From: Streptomonospora mangrovi
GTDB lineage: Bacteria; Actinomycetota; Actinomycetes; Streptosporangiales; Streptosporangiaceae
DNA: 64,000 nucleotides
Direction: 5' to 3'
NCBI RefSeq assembly: GCF_027604915.1
Contig: NZ_JAJAQC010000019.1
Span: forward strand, 1-64,000
Below, piece after piece: positions 16,240 through 25,529 of this stretch (position 1 is the first letter of the stretch; every line of letters begins with the position of its first letter). A program made the translations under genes and the position numbers. The notes below the pieces were generated by a model that worked only from the letters and a program-made list of their open reading frames with translations, searched no databases and had not been told where the DNA came from.

Positions 16240-16680
16240 TCAGGACGCCTGGGGGACGACGCCGGGGTCGCGCGGCGAGGGCAGCCGGCCCGAGCCGCGC
16301 GCGGCGGCCGGCGCGCCGGCGGCGCGGTGGAGGTGGTCCTCGGCCACGGCACGGTCGGGGTGGACGCGCAGCAGCCGGGTGAGACCGGTGCCGTGCAGCG
16401 CCCGCGCGGCGGCGGAGTCGGGGGTCAGCACGAGGGAGAGGCGCACGCCGTGCGCCTGGGTGCGGGTCTGCACCCGCTCGATCACCTCCGCGATGCCGGG
16501 GGCGCAGGAGATGGTGGGGCTGAAGTCGATGACGAGTTCCTCGATGCGCTCGTTGAGCAGCCAGAGGAGTTGGCCGCGCAGGCACATGCAGTGCCACGGC
16601 TCGATGCTCTGCGGCACGGTCACAATTGCGCCGCGGGCGATGTAGTCGACCTTGGCGACGATCTGCGTGGGCTGTTTCAT
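16240..16680 (-). CDS. STAS-domain protein lacking the phosphorylatable serine
   Basis: 146 residues. Residues about 10-105 fit a STAS (anti-anti-sigma) domain: a central strand and helix LVIDFSPTISCAPGIAEVIERV, then LSLVLTPDSAAARALHGTGLTRLL. In SpoIIAA-type antagonists the strand ends in Asp-Ser, the serine being phosphorylated by the anti-sigma kinase. Here the spot reads Cys-Ala-Pro, so switching by phosphorylation is unlikely. A basic, Pro/Ala-rich tail follows. It is divergent from a second, canonical STAS gene at 16993. A GTG three bases upstream (16683) is an equally possible start. Confidence 0.7.
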   Translation of the reverse strand: MKQPTQIVAKVDYIARGAIVTVPQSIEPWHCMCLRGQLLWLLNERIEELVIDFSPTISCAPGIAEVIERVQTRTQAHGVRLSLVLTPDSAAARALHGTGLTRLLRVHPDRAVAEDHLHRAAGAPAAARGSGRLPSPRDPGVVPQAS

Positions 16681-16992
16681 CACTCACCTGCCGGAAGCCG
16701 AGCCCGATCCGATGATGGGACTAAGCGGTTGGCGGACGACCGCCGAAATGGTCGGTCTCCGTACTTTGGGGCCGCGCCTCCGGACCCATGGTTTCGCTGC
16801 CCGCCATAGGGCCCGGCAAACATGGAATTGGCTGTGAACCGCCCGACACCCCCGTCGATGGCAGATTCATAACCGGCGTTTGCCATGGCTTGAGAGGGCG
16901 GTTGGTAGACATGGGGGAGGCCGCCGAAAGGGCGGTCCGGTCCGGCCCACTGGCCTCTCCTCCTGCCCACGGATCCAAGGGACACCGGTCGT
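16681..16992. promoter_or_regulatory. Divergent intergenic region between the two STAS genes
   Basis: 312 bases, somewhat lower in GC than the flanks, holding the promoters of both STAS genes. GTTTCGCTGCCCGCCATAGGG (centred near 16800) loosely resembles a stress sigma factor promoter (GTTT ... GGG), which is only suggestive. No gene is seen in it. Confidence 0.35.
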
Positions 16993-17349
16993 ATGGTCAC
17001 GGCATTCGCATCCTCGCTCCACTCCCATCGGCGGCCCGTCGTCGCGGCCATGCCGGCGGAGATCGACGTCTACAACCGCGGCGAGCTGCTGAACCGGCTG
17101 ACCGCCCTGCTGGAGACGGCGTCGGGGCCCGTCATCGTGGACATGACCGAAACCGTCTTCTGCGACTCCGCGGCGGTGCACGTGCTCGTCGACGCCCAGC
17201 GCGCCGCCCACGCCACCGGCCGCCGCATCCGCGTCGCCGCGCCCCACAGCGCCGTCCGCCGCGTGCTGGAAATCTGCCAGATCGACCGCCTGATGCCCGT
17301 CTACCGCAGCCTCCACGAGGCCGCCCCGCACCGGCCCGCCGCCGACTGA
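16993..17349 (+). CDS. STAS-domain anti-sigma factor antagonist
   Basis: A 118-residue SpoIIAA/RsbV-like protein. VIVDMTETVFCDSAAVHVLVDA gives the canonical strand-turn-helix with the Asp-Ser pair (the serine expected to be phosphorylated by a partner kinase), followed by IRVAAPHSAVRRVLEICQIDRLMPVY. An antagonist of this kind frees a sigma factor when unphosphorylated. The cognate kinase is not adjacent; an HATPase protein lies at 48147. AAGGGAC precedes the ATG. Confidence 0.85.
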   Translation: MVTAFASSLHSHRRPVVAAMPAEIDVYNRGELLNRLTALLETASGPVIVDMTETVFCDSAAVHVLVDAQRAAHATGRRIRVAAPHSAVRRVLEICQIDRLMPVYRSLHEAAPHRPAAD

Positions 17350-17371
17350 GCGACGGACCGCGCGAGCGGGG

Positions 17372-17968
17372 TCAGCGCCGGGGCAGCCCGAACGCGGGCT
17401 CCAGCCACCTCCGCCTGCGGCGCTCACGCGCGCCCGCGACCGCCGAGAAGACGCCGAGCCCGACCATGGACACCGCCAGCACCCCGAAAAAGACCGCCTG
17501 GCGGGTGTCCCCCTCGGCGAGGGCCACGGCCAGCAGCGCGCCGTCGGCGAGGGCGATGGGCACGAACAGCGCCAGGGTCAGCGCCGGGTGGGGCCCGCGG
17601 ACGGACGCCTCCAGCAGCGCGGCCGCCAGCCGGTCCACGTCGGGGACACCGGAGGGCCGGCCCTCCTTGAGCACCCGTTCGGCCGCGTGCAGCGTCCGGG
17701 CGTCGGTTGCGGGGTCCACCGCCCCCGCCCGCCGCACGCGCCGCAGCGCGGCCAGGCAGCACACGCCGGTGGACACACCGGTCAGCACACCTCCCAGCAG
17801 CGCGGCCCACGGCCAGGCCACGGCCATCGTGCCGGGGACTACGAGCGCGAAGACGGCGAAGACCGCCGCCCCGGCCGGGGCGGCGAGCGACGCGGCCGCC
17901 GCAGCCGCCTTCGCGGGGTGGCGCAGGGCGGACAGCCGCAGCCGCTGCATCGGGTAGGGGGGAAGCAC
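17372..17968 (-). CDS. Membrane protein of unknown function
   Basis: About 198 residues with paired hydrophobic segments near 20-70 (AVFAVFALVVPGTMAVAWPWAALLGGVLTGV) and 125-175 (LTLALFVPIALADGALLAVAL, AVFFGVLAVSMVGLGVFSAVAG), separated by a soluble stretch, and an Arg-rich C-terminus. GTG 17968 is chosen for GGAGG five bases upstream; an ATG at 17950 is the alternative. No family is recognised. It is convergent with the STAS gene and divergent from the Mut7-C gene. Confidence 0.7.
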   Translation of the reverse strand: MLPPYPMQRLRLSALRHPAKAAAAAASLAAPAGAAVFAVFALVVPGTMAVAWPWAALLGGVLTGVSTGVCCLAALRRVRRAGAVDPATDARTLHAAERVLKEGRPSGVPDVDRLAAALLEASVRGPHPALTLALFVPIALADGALLAVALAEGDTRQAVFFGVLAVSMVGLGVFSAVAGARERRRRRWLEPAFGLPRR

Positions 17969-18080
17969 GGTCACCTCCACGGTGGGGGGGACCCTCGTCG
18001 TTCCCCCGTCGCGGACGGCCATTCCGGCCCGCGCCGCCGGCGTCCGGGCGCGGCGGACGGGGAGCTGGCATCCTGGAGGC

Positions 18081-18809
18081 ATGGACCGGCCCGGTGTGCG
18101 CCTGCTGTTCGCGGCTGACCTGCGGTTCTTCCTGCCGCACCCGCACCGCGGCGGCGAGGTCCGCGCGGTCCACGACCCCACCGCCACGCTCGGCCACCTG
18201 GTGCAGTCGCTCGGCGTGCCGCTCACCGAGGTGGGGCGGCTGGCCGTGGACGGGCGCGCGGTACCCGACTCCCACCGGCCCGCGCCCGGCGGCACGGTGG
18301 AGGTCGCCGGCGTCGCCCGCCCGCAGCCGCTGCCGTTCGCGCCGCGCTTCCTCCTCGACGTCCACCTGGGCGCCCTGGCCCGCCGCCTGCGGCTGGTCGG
18401 CGTCGACACCGCCTACGGCAACGACCTCGACGACGACACGCTCGTGGCCACCGCCAACACCGACCGGCGCGCCCTGCTCACCCAGGACCGCCGCCTCCTG
18501 CACCGCCGCGACCTCACCGCCGGCGCCTACGTGCGCGGGCACGGCCCCGACGACCAGTTCCGCGACGTCCTCGATCGCTTCGCACCGCCCCTGGCCCCCT
18601 GGACCCGCTGCCCCGCGTGCAACGGCACGGTGTCCCCGGCCGCCAAGGAGTCCGTGGCCCACCTCCTGGAACCCGGCACCCGGCGCACCTACGACACCTT
18701 CACCCGCTGCGACACCTGCGGCCGCGTCTACTGGCCCGGCGCCCACCACCACCGCCTGACGGAGGTCGTCCGCACCGCCGAGTCGGTGGTGGCCGCGAGC
18801 GACCGCTGA
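18081..18809 (+). CDS. Mut7-C ubiquitin-like/RNase domain protein
   Basis: A 242-residue two-domain protein. The first 80 residues look like a ubiquitin-like Mut7-C-associated domain (VRLLFAADLRFFLP ... GGTVEVAGV). The rest is a PIN-like Mut7-C RNase domain: FLLDVHLGALARRLRLVGVDTAYGNDLDD with acidic residues in the catalytic positions, RRALLTQDRRLL, and a C-terminal zinc ribbon CPAC ... CDTCGRVYWPG. It probably processes or degrades RNA; the target is unknown. GGAGG lies 4 bases before ATG 18081. Confidence 0.88.
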   Translation: MDRPGVRLLFAADLRFFLPHPHRGGEVRAVHDPTATLGHLVQSLGVPLTEVGRLAVDGRAVPDSHRPAPGGTVEVAGVARPQPLPFAPRFLLDVHLGALARRLRLVGVDTAYGNDLDDDTLVATANTDRRALLTQDRRLLHRRDLTAGAYVRGHGPDDQFRDVLDRFAPPLAPWTRCPACNGTVSPAAKESVAHLLEPGTRRTYDTFTRCDTCGRVYWPGAHHHRLTEVVRTAESVVAASDR

Positions 18810-18902
18810 GCGGCGATCCCGGGTCGGTCGGTCCCCGCCTTGGCAGGAGGCGCGTCCATAATGGTTCTCGCGATGGGCATGCCAGCCAGTGAGGAGCGCG
18901 CT

Positions 18903-19433
18903 GTGTGGACCGCAACCTCGGTGCCGTACCTGACTCCTCGGCGAGAGGGCGACGCCGACCCCTGGTCGCGCGAAGCGGCCCAGGAGGGACGCACCGGCAC
19001 GCAGCGGATCCGCGAGGTCGTCATGGAGACGCCGCCCGACGAGGTGGCAAGGGCGCTGGAATTGCCGGAGGGGGCTCCGGCGGTGGTCCGGCGACGCACG
19101 ATGTCGCTGGACGACCGGCCGGTCGAACTCACCGACTCCTGGTACCCGGCTGACATCGCGGCCGGCACGGCGCTCGCCGAGGCGGGGAAGATCAAGGGCG
19201 GGGCCGTGACGCTGCTCGCCGACCTCGGGTACGCGGTGCACGAAGCGCGGGAGGAGATCGAGGTCCGCGGCGCGACACAGGGGGAAGCCGCCGAACTGAG
19301 GCTGGCGGCAGGGGCGCCGGTGATCGTGCTGCGGCGGACGTGCCTCACCGCGGAGGGGAGACCGTTCGAGGTGTCGGTGATGGCGATGGTCCCCGAAGGG
19401 CGCCGCCTGCGCTACCGGTTGATCGCGGGCTGA
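18903..19433 (+). CDS. UTRA ligand-binding domain protein without DNA-binding domain
   Basis: About 176 residues matching the C-terminal effector domain of GntR/HutC regulators (TQRIREVVMETPPDEVARALEL ... VVRRRTMSLDDRPVELTDSWYP ... YRLIAG). The winged helix expected at the N-terminus is absent; the chain starts with a short linker-like piece. GTG 18903 has GAGGAG 6 bases upstream. The next gene, 3 bases downstream, encodes a complete GntR regulator, so this may act as a heterodimer partner or ligand sensor (inference). Both lie just upstream of the graspetide genes. Confidence 0.8.
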   Translation: MWTATSVPYLTPRREGDADPWSREAAQEGRTGTQRIREVVMETPPDEVARALELPEGAPAVVRRRTMSLDDRPVELTDSWYPADIAAGTALAEAGKIKGGAVTLLADLGYAVHEAREEIEVRGATQGEAAELRLAAGAPVIVLRRTCLTAEGRPFEVSVMAMVPEGRRLRYRLIAG

Positions 19434-19436
19434 CCG

Positions 19437-20147
19437 GTGGCACGGCGAGCCGACGAGCGTCCGCCCTACGAGCAGGTGGCGGCGGACCTGCGGGCCCGGA
19501 TCATGGCGGGCGACCTGGAACCGGGGACCCGACTCCCGTCGACGGCGCGGCTGGTCGAGGAGTTCGGCGTCGCCAACACCACGGTCCAGAAGGCGCTGGC
19601 GGTGCTCAAGGGCGAGGGCTACCTCACCAGCCGCCAGGGCAAGGGCGTGTTCGTCCGCGACCGCCAGCCGTTCCGGGTGGAGGTGGGAGCCTACTTCGCG
19701 CCGGAGCCGGGCGGCTACTCCTACGACCTGCTCCAAGTAGCCGAGGTCACCCCGCCGCCCGAGGTCGCCAAGGCGCTTGAGCAGGCGGCGGACGATCGCG
19801 TGCAACTTCGCAAGCGGCTGCTGAGGCATGCCGGCCACGCGGTCGAGGTCGACTGGTCGTACTACCCGCTGAGCCTGGCTCGCGGCACCGAACTGGCCGG
19901 GCCCCGACGGATCCGAGAAGGCGCCCAGCGCGTCCTGGCCGAAGCGGGACACCCCCAGCGCTACCACGTCGACAAGGTGTCGGCCCGAATGCCGACACCC
20001 GAAGAAGCCGACCTGCTGTCGCTCCCGAACGTCCCCGTCCTCCGCCAGTTCCGCACCGTCTACACCGACGCGGACCGCCCCGTCGAGGTGTCGGTCCTGG
20101 TCAAGGGCACTCACCTGTATGAACTGCACTACCGGCTGCCCGTCTGA
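19437..20147 (+). CDS. GntR/HutC-family transcriptional regulator
   Basis: 236 residues. The N-terminal winged helix (YEQVAADLRARIMAGDL, GTRLPSTARLVEEFGVANTTVQKAL, GYLTSRQGKGVFV) is followed by a UTRA effector domain ending VSVLVKGTHLYELHYRLPV. The GTG at 19437 lies 3 bases after the UTRA-only gene, so the two are cotranscribed. The graspetide precursor begins about 100 bases downstream in the same direction, making this pair a candidate regulator of that cluster, though such pairs are also common elsewhere in actinomycetes. Confidence 0.9.
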   Translation: MARRADERPPYEQVAADLRARIMAGDLEPGTRLPSTARLVEEFGVANTTVQKALAVLKGEGYLTSRQGKGVFVRDRQPFRVEVGAYFAPEPGGYSYDLLQVAEVTPPPEVAKALEQAADDRVQLRKRLLRHAGHAVEVDWSYYPLSLARGTELAGPRRIREGAQRVLAEAGHPQRYHVDKVSARMPTPEEADLLSLPNVPVLRQFRTVYTDADRPVEVSVLVKGTHLYELHYRLPV

Positions 20148-20253
20148 CCGCCGTCCGCAGGACCCGGTCCCTCTTGTCGGAACTCCTGACAACTTCTCGC
20201 GATAGGCGTTAAAGTCAGAACCCCGTCGACGCCTCGCAGGAGTTGATGCCCCG

Positions 20254-20553
20254 ATGTTCCAGAACGCGGACCGTCTCCCGACCGGCACGCCCCGCCCCGA
20301 CGCTCCCACCGCCGTGGCCCCGTGGAGTCTGCGCCGCATGGCGCTCTACCGGCACACCACCGACGTCGGGTTCGTCGCGACGCGGATCGACCCCGCGACG
20401 CAACTGGGCGCTGGAGACGACGGCGAACTGATCGTGGCCAAGCACAAGAAGTCCAACACGGGCACCGAGGACAAGACCCGGACCAACAGGGGTGACGGCG
20501 ACGGCAGGAGCAGCGTCGACGAGGACCACACGCAAGACAGCGACCAGGACTGA
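20254..20553 (+). CDS. Graspetide (imiditide-type) precursor peptide, ATP-grasp target
   Basis: A 99-residue precursor. The leader carries the signature APWSLRRM (22-29) and RIDPATQ (44-50), known from actinobacterial ATP-grasp-target peptides, where such motifs guide the ligase. The C-terminal core from about residue 63 is hydrophilic and rich in Thr, Ser, Asp and Glu. Thr69, 71, 75 and 77 lie on one side and Asp97, 95, 91 and 89 on the other of a GDGDG segment (80-84), and each Thr/Asp pair is centred on Asp83. This fits a hairpin tied by side-chain esters with an aspartimide-prone Asp-Gly in the loop, as in fuscimiditide. The stop overlaps the ligase ATG by one base. Confidence 0.9.
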   Translation: MFQNADRLPTGTPRPDAPTAVAPWSLRRMALYRHTTDVGFVATRIDPATQLGAGDDGELIVAKHKKSNTGTEDKTRTNRGDGDGRSSVDEDHTQDSDQD

Positions 20554-21506
20554 TGGCCGAACCGCGGCCCGTGCTGGTTGTCACCCAACCCGATGACGCG
20601 ACGGCCGACGTCGTGGTCGCCGAACTCAACCGGCGCGACGTGCCGGTCGTGCGCTTCGACCCCGCCGAGTTCCCGCACACCCTCACCCTGGCGGCGAGGA
20701 TCGACGGCGGCGGGCTGAACGGGAGTATGGCGACCGCGACCCGCGAGGCCGAGCTTGGCGCCGTCCGGTCGCTGTACTACCGGCGTCCGCGCGGCTTCGC
20801 CTTTCCCGGCCTTGACGAGCAGGACGCCCGTTTCGCCGCCCTGCAAGCCCGTTACGGTTTCGGGGGCGTGCTGGCGTCCCTGCCGGGCTGTCTCTACGTC
20901 AACCATCCGCACGCCATCGCCGACGCCGAGTTCAAACCCGCCCAGCTCGCCGCGGCGGCCGACCTCGGGTTCACCGTGGCTCCCACTCTGATCACCAACG
21001 ACCTCGGCCAGGCCCGCGCGTTCGCCGCCCAACACGGGCCGATCGTCTACAAGCCGCTTCGCGCGAGCCCTTACCACCGGGACGGTCAGGCGCGAACGAT
21101 CTGGGTCGCCGAGGTGGATCCGGCCGAGCTGGACGAGTCGGTCGCCGGCACGGCACACCTGTTCCAGGCCAAGGTGCCGGCCGTTGAGCACCTGCGGGCC
21201 ACCGCGATCGGCGACCGGGTGTTCTGCGTGCGGATCGACTGCGGCGACCTCGTGGACTGGAGGTACGACTACGACGCGCTCACCTACACCGCCACCGACC
21301 CGCCGCCCGGACTCGCCGACCTGACAGCGGCGTTCCTCAAGCGCTTCCGCCTGCGGTTCGGATGCTTCGACTTCGCGCTGCGGCCGGACGGCGCGGCCGT
21401 GTTCCTGGAGTGCAACCCCAACGGTCAATGGGCGTGGCTGGAGGACGAGACCGGTCTCCCGATGGCCGCCGCGCTCGCCGACCTCCTCGAACGGGGGACC
21501 GCGTGA
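20553..21506 (+). CDS. ATP-grasp ribosomal peptide maturase (graspetide ester ligase)
   Basis: A 317-residue ATP-grasp enzyme of the MvdD/PsnB/ThfB type, which activates Asp/Glu side chains as acyl phosphates and joins them to Thr/Ser hydroxyls or Lys amines. Visible are the N-terminal preATP-grasp region (VLVVTQPDDATADVVVAELNRR), the nucleotide lysine in GPIVYKPLRASP, the metal-binding FLECNPNGQW near the C-terminus, and the substrate-binding DFALRPDG. ATG 20553 overlaps the precursor stop, and the stop overlaps the methyltransferase GTG (GTGA), so the trio is translationally coupled. The Thr/Asp-rich core predicts ester links. Confidence 0.95.
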   Translation: MAEPRPVLVVTQPDDATADVVVAELNRRDVPVVRFDPAEFPHTLTLAARIDGGGLNGSMATATREAELGAVRSLYYRRPRGFAFPGLDEQDARFAALQARYGFGGVLASLPGCLYVNHPHAIADAEFKPAQLAAAADLGFTVAPTLITNDLGQARAFAAQHGPIVYKPLRASPYHRDGQARTIWVAEVDPAELDESVAGTAHLFQAKVPAVEHLRATAIGDRVFCVRIDCGDLVDWRYDYDALTYTATDPPPGLADLTAAFLKRFRLRFGCFDFALRPDGAAVFLECNPNGQWAWLEDETGLPMAAALADLLERGTA

Positions 21507-22705
21507 CCGACTTCTCCGACGCCCGAACCGCCCTCCTGCGGCGCGCGCTCGCCGACGAACTGGAACGCGCGGGCGTCCTGCGCTCTCCCCGATGGCGCCG
21601 CGCGGTCGAACGGGTGCCGCGCCACCTGTTCGTGCCCGAGTTCTTCGAGAGAGCCGACACCCCCGGCCGGGGCACCCTGTGGGCTCCCGTCAGCGGCGGC
21701 CGCGACACCGCCCGATGGCTCGGCCTCGCCTACCGGAACGAGACCTGGGTGACCCAGCTCGACGGGCATGTGGCGCCGCGCGACGTGGCCGAGCCGGTGG
21801 GCGGCGATCCGACCTCCTCCTCAACCGTGCCGGGGCTGGTCGTGCGGATGCTGGAGCACCTCGACCTCGACGACGACGCGACCGTGCTGGAGATCGGCAC
21901 GGGCTCCGGCTACTCCACGGCGCTGATGTGCGACCGGCTCGGCGACGACAAGGTCACCTCGGTCGAGGTCGACCCCGCCGTCGCGGCCGGTGCCGCCGCC
22001 GCGCTGCGCCGCGCCGGGCATGCCCCGCGCCTGGTGATCGGCGACGGCCTCGACGGCGCCCCCGCGCACGCGCCCTACGACCGGGTGATCGCGACGTGCT
22101 CGGTCCGACGCGTCCCGCGCGCATGGCTCGACCAGACGCGCCCCGGCGGGCGCATCCTGGTCACGGTCTCCGGCTGGCTGCACGGCTACGGGCTCGCTCT
22201 GCTGGAGGTCGGTGCCGACGGGACGGCCGAGGGCCGGTTCCTGCCCGGAACGGTCTCGTTCATGATCGCCCGGCCGCAGGCGGCACCCCCGGTCAACGGC
22301 GAACGCTGGGACGAGGTTGTCGCGGCGCTCGCGGGTGTCCGGCCGCGCCCCGCCGTTGTGCCGCCGGACCTCCGTGACGACTGGACCGGCGCGTTCGTCA
22401 TGCAACTCGGCGCGCCCGGCGCGCAATGGCGGTCGCGGCGGGGCGACGGCGGCCCCTGGGTCGAGTACTTTTTCGACGCCGCGACCGGCGCGGCCGCCTC
22501 GCTCACGCCCGAGCCCGGCGGGGGCTGGGCCGTTCGGCAGATCGGGCCGGTGCGCCTGTGGGACGGTGTCGAGGCGGCCGTGCGCCTGTGGCGCGATGCG
22601 GGGAGTCCGCCGCAGGAGCGGTTTCGTATCCGCACCGACGGCCACACGCAGACGGTGTGGGTCACGGGCGGTGACACGACGGCCACCTGGGATCTGGCCG
22701 ACTAG
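21503..22705 (+). CDS. Protein-L-isoaspartate O-methyltransferase homologue of the ATP-grasp peptide system
   Basis: 400 residues. The first two thirds form a PIMT-like SAM methyltransferase (SSSTVPGLVVRMLEHL, motif I VLEIGTGSGYSTAL near 128-141, VTSVEVDP, GDGL). About 150 extra C-terminal residues are typical of RiPP-associated members and absent from the house-keeping repair enzyme. In fuscimiditide and related pathways this enzyme methylates an Asp in the ester-linked peptide, which then closes to a stable aspartimide. The GTG start at 21503 lies within the ligase stop (4-base overlap). No protease or transporter gene is adjacent. Confidence 0.93.
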   Translation: MTDFSDARTALLRRALADELERAGVLRSPRWRRAVERVPRHLFVPEFFERADTPGRGTLWAPVSGGRDTARWLGLAYRNETWVTQLDGHVAPRDVAEPVGGDPTSSSTVPGLVVRMLEHLDLDDDATVLEIGTGSGYSTALMCDRLGDDKVTSVEVDPAVAAGAAAALRRAGHAPRLVIGDGLDGAPAHAPYDRVIATCSVRRVPRAWLDQTRPGGRILVTVSGWLHGYGLALLEVGADGTAEGRFLPGTVSFMIARPQAAPPVNGERWDEVVAALAGVRPRPAVVPPDLRDDWTGAFVMQLGAPGAQWRSRRGDGGPWVEYFFDAATGAAASLTPEPGGGWAVRQIGPVRLWDGVEAAVRLWRDAGSPPQERFRIRTDGHTQTVWVTGGDTTATWDLAD

Positions 22706-22778
22706 GAGCGACGAGGACGTCCCCGGTTCGGTGTGCGATGGATGTGCACCACGGCGCGGCGGGCCGCTGCACGGCATG

Positions 22779-22812
22779 AAAAAACCGCCCGTTCACCTGG
22801 GTGAACGGGCGG
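22779..22812 (-). terminator. Rho-independent terminator of tRNA-Ser(CGA)
   Basis: Read on the minus strand: a 13-bp perfect stem CCGCCCGTTCACC / GGTGAACGGGCGG with a two-base loop, then six T. It starts 7 bases after the tRNA 3' end. On the plus strand it may also stop readthrough from the graspetide operon. Confidence 0.92.
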
Positions 22813-22818
22813 GTGTGG

Positions 22819-22903
22819 CGGTGGAGGTGGGATTTGAACCCACGAAGGGTTGCCCCTTACTCGCTTTCGAGGCGAGCGCCATCGGCCACTAGGCGACTCC
22901 ACC
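22819..22903 (-). tRNA. tRNA-Ser (anticodon CGA)
   Basis: On the minus strand the acceptor GGTGGAG pairs with CTCCACC (discriminator G). The anticodon stem CTCGC/GCGAG carries the loop CTCGAAA (anticodon CGA, reading UCG). A long variable arm and the T-loop GGTTCAAATCC are present. It is transcribed in the same direction as tadA, 10 bases downstream of the tadA stop. Confidence 0.97.
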
Positions 22904-22913
22904 GCCGACCATG

Positions 22914-23974
<1,061 letters not shown>

Positions 23975-24055
23975 CGCTCTCCCGTCCCCTCTCGCGGGCG
24001 TCAGACGGGCCGTGGGGGCGGCCCGTCGTCGTCCTAGACCGATCGGTAGGAGTCC

Positions 24056-24559
24056 TTACCCCATCGTGTCGACGGCACGCTGGAACGCCTGCTGGAATCC
24101 GATCCGCTCGGCGATGCTGGCCAGGACCTCGTCGGGGTAGAGGTCGAGGTCGCCGGCGAGCGCGCCCAGCTCCATCTCGTCCAGGCCGAGGTCGGCGAGG
24201 ATCGACATGTCGCCGGCGGGCAGGACCTGGTCGAGGTCCTCGTCGTCGGGGACGTCGATGTCGAGGTACTCCAGCACGTCGCGCGCCACCTGCCAGTCGA
24301 CCGAGGCCGTGACGTCGGAGAGGAAGAGGCTGACGTCGTCGCCGTAGACGCGCACGATGACGAAGAAGTCGTCACCGATCGACAGCAGGCCGATCGCGCC
24401 GCTGATGCTCGGCTGCTGTCGGAGGGCGTGCAGCACGCCCTTGAAGTCCTGGGTGAGTGCCACCGGCAGCAGGTAGACGTCCCAGTAGTTCTCCTCGCGG
24501 TAGGCGACCGCGGCGAAGTCGCCGCTTCCGTCGTCGTCGCTCAGTTCGAGTTCCGTCAT
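24056..24559 (-). CDS. Second tRNA adenosine deaminase-associated protein (paralogue)
   Basis: 167 residues, strongly acidic (DIDVPDDEDLDQ). It has the same blocks as the neighbour: FAAVAYREENYWDVYLLP, FVIVRVYGDDVSLFLSDVTA, ILADLGLDEMELGALAGD and PDEVLASIAERIGF. ATG 24559 has GGTGGGG about 5 bases upstream. An in-frame GTG at about 24694 with AGGAC before it would add an acidic N-terminus, so the start is uncertain. The function is unknown. Tandem paralogues before tadA suggest divergence after duplication. Confidence 0.82.
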   Translation of the reverse strand: MTELELSDDDGSGDFAAVAYREENYWDVYLLPVALTQDFKGVLHALRQQPSISGAIGLLSIGDDFFVIVRVYGDDVSLFLSDVTASVDWQVARDVLEYLDIDVPDDEDLDQVLPAGDMSILADLGLDEMELGALAGDLDLYPDEVLASIAERIGFQQAFQRAVDTMG

Positions 24560-24868
24560 CGTCACCCCACCAGCCCGGCTGTGATCGGGCCAGGATCGCA
24601 GATCGTCCGGCGCGGCGTCATCGTAGCGGTCGCGGTCGTCCGCGGCCCGGTTTCCCCGGAGGGAATCGTCCTCGTGGTAGAAGTCGGCGCTCACAGGTCC
24701 TATTAGAACGGACATCCGGTGCCCGGCAGAACGGTATGGCCAAGCCCGTTGGGGCGGCGCCCTCCGCCGGGCGCCGCCGCCCCGCGCGCGACCGGCGGTG
24801 AAGATCGTGCGCGTCGATAGACTCAGACGCCGATTCCCCATCATTTCCCCAGCTCATCGGAGTGCCCA

Positions 24869-25507
24869 ATGGACACCTTGGTCGTCGACCACCCGCTCGT
24901 CGCGCACAAGCTGACAACCCTGCGCGACGTCCGCACCGACTCCCCGACCTTCCGCCGGCTGACGGACGAGCTGGTGACGCTGCTGGCCTACGAGGCGACC
25001 CGGGACGTCCGGGTGGCCGACGTGACGGTGGACACACCGCTGATGCCGATGACGGGGGTGCAGCTCACCCGCCCCACCCCGCTGGTGGTGCCGATCCTGC
25101 GCGCCGGGCTGGGCATGCTCGACGGCATGACCCGGCTGCTGCCCACGGCCGAGGTGGGGTTCCTGGGCATGGCCCGCAACGAGGAGACGCTGGCCCCGGC
25201 CACCTACGCCGACCGCCTGCCCAACGACCTCTCGGGCCGGCAGTGCTACGTCCTGGACCCCATGCTCGCCACGGGCGGCACCCTGGCGGCGGCGCTGCGG
25301 CTGCTGGTGGAGCGCGGGGCCGACCACGTCACGGCGATCTGCCTGCTGGCCGCTCCCGAGGGGCTGCGCGCCCTGGCCGAAAAGGTCGGAGAGCCCGCCG
25401 CGACGCTGCGCGTGGTCACCGCCGCCATCGACGACCGCCTCAACGAGAAGGGGTTCATCCTTCCGGGGCTGGGCGACGCCGGCGACCGCCTCTACGGCAG
25501 CGTCTGA
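24869..25507 (+). CDS. upp: Uracil phosphoribosyltransferase
   Basis: A 212-residue pyrimidine salvage enzyme converting uracil and PRPP to UMP. The PRPP loop [16 protein letters not shown] is intact, and the N-terminal region ([15 protein letters not shown]), [13 protein letters not shown] and the C-terminal uracil-binding [16 protein letters not shown] match the family closely. It stands alone and is followed by a strong terminator. TAGACT near 24826 may be its -10 box. Confidence 0.97.
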   Translation: MDTLVVDHPLVAHKLTTLRDVRTDSPTFRRLTDELVTLLAYEATRDVRVADVTVDTPLMPMTGVQLTRPTPLVVPILRAGLGMLDGMTRLLPTAEVGFLGMARNEETLAPATYADRLPNDLSGRQCYVLDPMLATGGTLAAALRLLVERGADHVTAICLLAAPEGLRALAEKVGEPAATLRVVTAAIDDRLNEKGFILPGLGDAGDRLYGSV

Positions 25508-25529
25508 TCCCGGCCTCCCCCCGGCACCG

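Noticed and set aside
20553..22705. Reading the ATP-grasp and methyltransferase genes as house-keeping RimK and protein repair enzymes.
   Set aside because: The overlapping gene trio, the precursor with PWSLRRM-type leader and the extended methyltransferase C-terminus fit a RiPP pathway instead.
24559..24694. Upstream GTG start for the second tadA-associated protein.
   Set aside because: The extra acidic 45 residues have no counterpart in the neighbouring paralogue; ATG 24559 is kept, with the alternative noted.
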